Below, piece after piece: positions 5,745-8,488 of a DNA stretch of 8,488 bases. The notes under the pieces were generated by a model that ran no database searches, was not told the DNA's origin, and saw only the letters and a list, made by a program, of their open reading frames with translations. Source of the DNA: Bacillota bacterium. GTDB lineage: Bacteria; Bacillota; Bacilli; Bacillales_B; DSM-18226. The DNA is taken from positions 1 through 8,488 of the forward strand of contig JAUZQA010000156.1 in NCBI GenBank assembly GCA_030705665.1, in the 5' to 3' direction. Made by a program: the position numbers and the translations under genes. Within the stretch, counting starts at the first letter, position 1. Each line of letters begins with the position of its first letter.

Positions 5745-6575
5745 TTATGCATTCTTTGCAATGGTATTCATAACGAACATAAAGAACCTATCATATAATC
5801 TATCTGATAAGATTTTTCTTATTAATAAGAGTGGTTTCGCTAAAAAGCCAGCTGCATATCTTGCTTTAGGTCTCTTAACTGAAATCGATTTTTCGATGAT
5901 TTTTGCAATGAGGTCTGGTTCTGAACCACCATTTCCATTTTTAAAGAAATTTCCGTATTTTTTAGCGAGTTCTCCGTAGGCACCATTTCCAGATGTTTTT
6001 AAAAGTTTGTCACCTGCAATCCCCGCCCATTCTGTTTTAATACCACCTGGTTCAATAACAATAACATCGATGCCATAGTCTTTTACTTCTAATCGTAAGC
6101 AATCACTTAATCCTTCTAGAGCATATTTGGAAGAATGGTACCAAGATCCTAGTGGCTCATATAATTTCCCTCCAATAGAAGATATGTTTACTATTTTTCC
6201 AAAATGATTTTTCCTCATATAAGGTAATACTAATTGTGTAAGTCTCGCCATTCCAAAAAGATTTACTTCGAATTGGTATTTCGCTTCTGACATTGGAACA
6301 TCTTCCAAAGCTCCATAGGAACCATATCCTGCATTGTTCACAAGTATATCAATAATCCCTTGTTCATTTGTAATTGTATCTATCGCTTGTACCATGGAAG
6401 CATCATCAGTTACATCCATTTTCAAAATATGAATTCCTTGTTCCTCTAAATGCTTCATTTTATCAATTCTTCTTGCACTTGCATATACAATATAGCCAGC
6501 TTTATTAAGACGAATTGCAGTAGCTTCACCTATTCCTGAAGAGGCTCCTGTTATTAGGACGATTTTCTTTCTCAT
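5745..6575 (-). CDS. Classical short-chain dehydrogenase/reductase, probably NADP-dependent
   Basis: This is an oxidoreductase that interconverts an alcohol and a carbonyl on an unidentified substrate. Its 276 residues are typical for a classical SDR with a C-terminal extension. The cofactor loop is TGASSGIG (9-16), and R35-R36 after strand 2 favours NADP over NAD. D54-V55 contacts the adenine, NNAG is at 80-83, and N105 is the helix-4 Asn. The active site is S133, Y146 and K150 (YHSSK), all present, so the enzyme should be active. PGGIKTEW near 176-183 follows the cofactor. ATG 6575 is preceded by AGGAGG with 7 bases of spacing. It faces a TetR-family repressor gene across a spacer with near-identical palindromes, and is therefore probably that repressor's target. 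It resembles the many SDRs of Bacillus annotated only as oxidoreductase. Confidence 0.92.
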   Translation of the reverse strand: MRKKIVLITGASSGIGEATAIRLNKAGYIVYASARRIDKMKHLEEQGIHILKMDVTDDASMVQAIDTITNEQGIIDILVNNAGYGSYGALEDVPMSEAKYQFEVNLFGMARLTQLVLPYMRKNHFGKIVNISSIGGKLYEPLGSWYHSSKYALEGLSDCLRLEVKDYGIDVIVIEPGGIKTEWAGIAGDKLLKTSGNGAYGELAKKYGNFFKNGNGGSEPDLIAKIIEKSISVKRPKARYAAGFLAKPLLLIRKILSDRLYDRFFMFVMNTIAKNA

Positions 6576-6601
6576 CTTGATTCCTCCTGGTTTTAAATAA
6601 T

Positions 6602-6619
6602 TTGGAACAAAAATTCTAA
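6602..6619. promoter_or_regulatory. Operator-like palindrome O1, at the dehydrogenase promoter
   Basis: TTGGAAC-AAAA-ATTCTAA is an 18-base inverted repeat fitting TTRGAAT-N4-ATTCYAA with one mismatch. It begins 4 bases downstream of the -10 box of the minus-strand promoter and so covers the likely transcription start. A bound repressor there would block the dehydrogenase gene. Confidence 0.7.
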
Positions 6620-6623
6620 AACA

Positions 6624-6651
6624 ATTATAAGCCTTAAGAAATCTGTGTCAA
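6624..6651 (-). promoter_or_regulatory. Sigma-A promoter of the dehydrogenase gene
   Basis: On the minus strand, TTGACA (6651-6646) and TATAAT (6629-6624) are both perfect consensus hexamers separated by 16 bases. The leader would be about 40 bases. The promoter is bracketed by palindromes O1 and O2, which suggests it is strong but repressed by default. Confidence 0.8.
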
Positions 6652-6657
6652 TAAAAA

Positions 6658-6675
6658 TTAGAATGTTTATTCCAA
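6658..6675. promoter_or_regulatory. Operator-like palindrome O2, upstream of the dehydrogenase -35
   Basis: TTAGAAT-GTTT-ATTCCAA matches the consensus with all seven bases in each arm. It lies 6 bases upstream of the -35 hexamer of the dehydrogenase promoter. Its centre is 56 bases from that of O1. Confidence 0.7.
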
Positions 6676-6762
6676 AATATATTGCTTTTTTATTTTAATT
6701 ACTCAAAAAATACTTTTATTGCTTATATTAATATGTTTTATTGGAATATTTATATTTATATA

Positions 6763-6791
6763 TTGATTTATAAGCTGAAAAGAAATATTAT
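6763..6791 (+). promoter_or_regulatory. Sigma-A promoter of the tetR gene
   Basis: TTGATT (6763-6768) and TATTAT (6786-6791) are 17 bases apart. The leader would be about 35 bases. A half-operator TTGGAAT lies upstream at 6741-6747, and a full palindrome lies just downstream. Confidence 0.55.
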
Positions 6792-6794
6792 TAT

Positions 6795-6812
6795 TTAGAA
6801 TAAAAATTCCAA
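6795..6812. promoter_or_regulatory. Operator-like palindrome O3, at the tetR promoter
   Basis: TTAGAAT-AAAA-ATTCCAA is a full-consensus inverted repeat starting 3 bases after the tetR -10 box and ending before the ribosome site GGAGG (6820-6824). The geometry mirrors that of O1 at the opposing promoter and indicates autorepression. Confidence 0.75.
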
Positions 6813-6832
6813 TTAGTGTGGAGGAATTTCTA

Positions 6833-7390
6833 ATGGGGAAGCGTGAAGATATTTTAATGGCTACTCTTGATTTGATTACAGCCGAAGGTTTACAATCGGT
6901 TACCTTTGCAAAGATTTTTAAACATGCAAAGGTAGGTTCTGGAACTGTGTATAATTATTTTAAAAATAAAGAAGAACTTGTCAATGAATTATACAAAGAA
7001 ATTGGCACACACATGTCCAATTTCGTCATTGAAAATTATGACGTTAATGAAACCTTATATGAAAAGTTCAAATTTTTCTTAAAGAAAATGGCTGATTTTG
7101 CTATCAATTATCCAAAAGAAATACAGTTTCTTGAAAACTATTCCCATTCACCCTATATCTCTGAAGAAGTACGTAATATGCCTGATGCAACCATGAATGA
7201 ATTTTTTACTATTATCATTGAAGGTCAAAAGCAAGGGATAATTAGAGAATTAAATTTAATGATGTGTTGTCAGATTGTAACCGGTTTGATTTTATCCGTA
7301 ATTAAGGGATTTCTAAATAATAAATACCCTTTAGGTGAAGTTGAGATACAACAAACCATTGAATCATGCTGGAAAGCAATAAAGGTCTAA
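6833..7390 (+). CDS. TetR-family transcriptional regulator, probable autorepressor
   Basis: This is a DNA-binding repressor released by an unknown ligand. It has 185 residues, usual for TetR. The start ATG 6833 has GGAGG 8 bases upstream; an in-frame GTG at 6818 overlaps that ribosome site and is less likely. The N-terminal helix-turn-helix is clear: VTFAKIFKHAKVGSGTVYNYFKNKEELV, with VTFAKIFKHA near 23-32 and VGSGTVYNYFKNKEEL near 34-49, the hallmark recognition helix and following turn. Residues 60-185 are helical and form the ligand and dimer domain; they do not name the inducer. It diverges from the dehydrogenase gene and is followed after 66 bases by a second Rossmann-fold enzyme. TetR proteins in this arrangement usually control the divergent gene and themselves. 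Confidence 0.93.
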   Translation: MGKREDILMATLDLITAEGLQSVTFAKIFKHAKVGSGTVYNYFKNKEELVNELYKEIGTHMSNFVIENYDVNETLYEKFKFFLKKMADFAINYPKEIQFLENYSHSPYISEEVRNMPDATMNEFFTIIIEGQKQGIIRELNLMMCCQIVTGLILSVIKGFLNNKYPLGEVEIQQTIESCWKAIKV

Positions 7391-7456
7391 CACTTCTTTT
7401 GTGAACAAAAACGAGGATGACCGATCATCTGAGTTAGATTGTGGGGGGGAATAAAT

Positions 7457-8125
7457 ATGAGAGTTATTCTATTTGGGGCTACTGGTATGGTCGGACAAGG
7501 TGTGTTACGGGAATGTTTATTGGATAACGAGGTTCGAGAAATATTAACGATTGGTCGAAAGTGTACTAATCACCAACATAGCAAACTAAAAGAAATCGAA
7601 CTTAGAAATGTAGCTGATTTATCCTCAATAGAACATGAAATAAAAGGATTTGATGCTTGCTTTTTCTGCCTTGGTGTATCTTCTCAGGGGATGAAGGAAC
7701 AGGATTATAAGAAAATTACTTATAATATTACTTTATCCATTGCAGAATCATTAGCGAGATTGAATCCTAAAATGACATTCATTTATGTTTCTGGCAGTGG
7801 AACCGATAGTACAGAAAAAGGGCGTTTTATGTGGGCAAGAGTTAAGGGAAAGACAGAGAATGATTTACTTCGTCTACCTTTTAAGGCGGCTTATATGTTT
7901 CGCCCAGGAGCTATTATTCCCATGCATGGTGTGAAATCAAAAACAAAATGGTACCAACTTTTTTATGATTTAATGAGACCTTTTTACCCTTTACTTAAGA
8001 AATCAAGTATGGTCATTACCACGGAACAATTAGGAAAAGCCATGATACAAGTAACAAAACATGGTTATTTTAACGCTGTTATCGAAAGCGATGATTTGAA
8101 AAAAATAAGTTTGGGTATTTTGTAA
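7457..8125 (+). CDS. Atypical SDR / NAD(P)-binding Rossmann protein (TIP30/SDR_a5-like)
   Basis: This encodes 222 residues from ATG 7457, after GGGGGGGA (7443-7450); a TTG at 7439 in frame lies before the ribosome site and is rejected. The N-terminus is a Rossmann loop, GATGMVGQG (7-15), and R34 after strand 2 suggests NADP. VSGSGTDST near 111-119 is the strand-5 Ser region. Where classical SDRs have YxxxK, this protein has W126-A-R-V-K130, so the catalytic Tyr is replaced while the Lys remains. RPGAIIP near 149-155 follows the cofactor as in TIP30-like proteins. Function is unknown: a redox sensor, binding protein or reductase of altered mechanism. It starts 66 bases after tetR with no clear promoter or terminator between them, only a small GATGA/TCATC hairpin (7414-7427), so it is probably co-transcribed and under the same repressor. 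Confidence 0.88.
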   Translation: MRVILFGATGMVGQGVLRECLLDNEVREILTIGRKCTNHQHSKLKEIELRNVADLSSIEHEIKGFDACFFCLGVSSQGMKEQDYKKITYNITLSIAESLARLNPKMTFIYVSGSGTDSTEKGRFMWARVKGKTENDLLRLPFKAAYMFRPGAIIPMHGVKSKTKWYQLFYDLMRPFYPLLKKSSMVITTEQLGKAMIQVTKHGYFNAVIESDDLKKISLGIL

Positions 8126-8488
8126 TTAGGTTAACTCGGAGAATTTGTTCTTTTGACTTAGTGTTTCATATTTACAATTTAAAGGCTCGAAAAAATTCCC
8201 CTTTCTTAGGAGTACCTGAGGATAAGAATTGGAGTGTTTGAATAGATTGTGAAAAAATTTATTTACATTAACGAGAGCTGTAGTGAAATTACTGAGGATA
8301 ATTTTGCAGTTCTTTCGTATTTTCCAATATTCCGTAATCGGGCGCTTCGGAACAAGGAAAGCGTCTTTATTATGTCTCCCAAGGGTTATGAGAATATAGT
8401 GAAAATAGTTTTTCCTAGATTGTTGAATAACTCTTGAATAAAATTTACTCTTTTTGAGCATAATAGAGTCAAGATTAATTGGTTCATA
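8126..8488. other. Right-end spacer with no supported gene
   Basis: The 363 bases after the SDR stop are AT-rich. An open frame at 8249-8437 starts with GTG about 14 bases after a GGAG and reads straight through repeat copy 6, so it is probably not a gene. CATAAT (8459-8464) with TTGAAT (8434-8439) could be a weak promoter with a 19-base gap for a gene beyond the window. Apart from the repeat, I see nothing else. Confidence 0.4.
8330..8370 (+). repeat. Dispersed hairpin repeat, copy 6
   Basis: TTCCGTAATCGGGCGCTT (8330-8347) is the closest copy to consensus. The second arm is GAACAAGGAAAGCGTC. GGCGCTT (8341-8347) pairs with AAGCGTC (8359-8365) with one wobble, and TTT follows. It could act as a weak terminator about 200 bases behind the atypical SDR gene. 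Confidence 0.6.

Noticed and set aside
5692..5979. Plus-strand frame overlapping the dehydrogenase 3' end
   Set aside because: It is antisense to the SDR coding sequence and lacks a ribosome site.
1082..8370. CRISPR array or insertion sequence behind the repeats
   Set aside because: The copies are 0.5 to 3 kb apart, imperfect and hairpin-forming, with no regular spacers, transposase or target duplication visible.
8249..8437. 62-codon plus-strand frame near the right end
   Set aside because: The ribosome site is weak and too far, and its middle is repeat copy 6 translated in the same frame as the spurious IFRNRA of copy 2.
8126..8461. Minus-strand frame of 111 codons in the right-end spacer
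   Set aside because: It has no good ribosome site, low-complexity Asn/Lys/Phe-rich composition, and runs through the repeat hairpin.

Overview
The window looks like chromosomal DNA from a low-GC, spore-former-type Firmicute (Bacillaceae: Bacillus, Neobacillus, Cytobacillus or a close relative). The grounds are AT-rich spacers, strong GGAGG or GGGGG ribosome sites, frequent TTG and GTG starts, recognisable Bacillus-type proteins, and short hairpin repeats of the kind Bacillaceae carry between genes. No rRNA, tRNA, CRISPR array, transposase or phage gene was seen.

Left edge (1-760): the N-terminal two hundred residues of a PiT-family phosphate transporter on the minus strand, running off the window. 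It has a good ribosome site but no ATG, GTG or TTG at the right distance. A large hairpin with a T-run follows it.

Middle (760-3700): a row of small single-gene units on the plus strand: a short orphan protein, a RimJ/RimL-type GNAT acetyltransferase, a small conserved Bacillus protein (often mislabelled N-acetylglutamate synthase), a second GNAT, and a YdbC-like tandem barrel protein broken by a one-base deletion in an A-run. The spacers carry copies of one imperfect hairpin repeat. Six copies are recognisable in 8.5 kb, all on the plus strand, and several double as intrinsic terminators.

3700-5420: a solitary 463-residue protein with an N-terminal TIR/SEFIR domain and a C-terminal beta-rich domain of about 290 residues that I do not recognise. 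It has its own ribosome site, a leader with an inverted repeat, and a repeat-type terminator. It is the best candidate for something undescribed. Its domain layout suggests a sensor or effector, possibly immunity-related, but no partner gene is adjacent.

5420-8488: a compact regulatory module. A classical short-chain dehydrogenase (minus) and a TetR-family repressor (plus) diverge from a 257-base spacer. That spacer holds three copies of the palindrome TTRGAAT-N4-ATTCYAA, one of them with a single mismatch. Two of these sit in matching positions just downstream of the -10 boxes of the two divergent promoters, which points to an autoregulated repressor that also controls the dehydrogenase. An atypical Rossmann-fold SDR lies 66 bases downstream of tetR, probably in the same transcript. 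The right end is non-coding and contains the sixth hairpin repeat.
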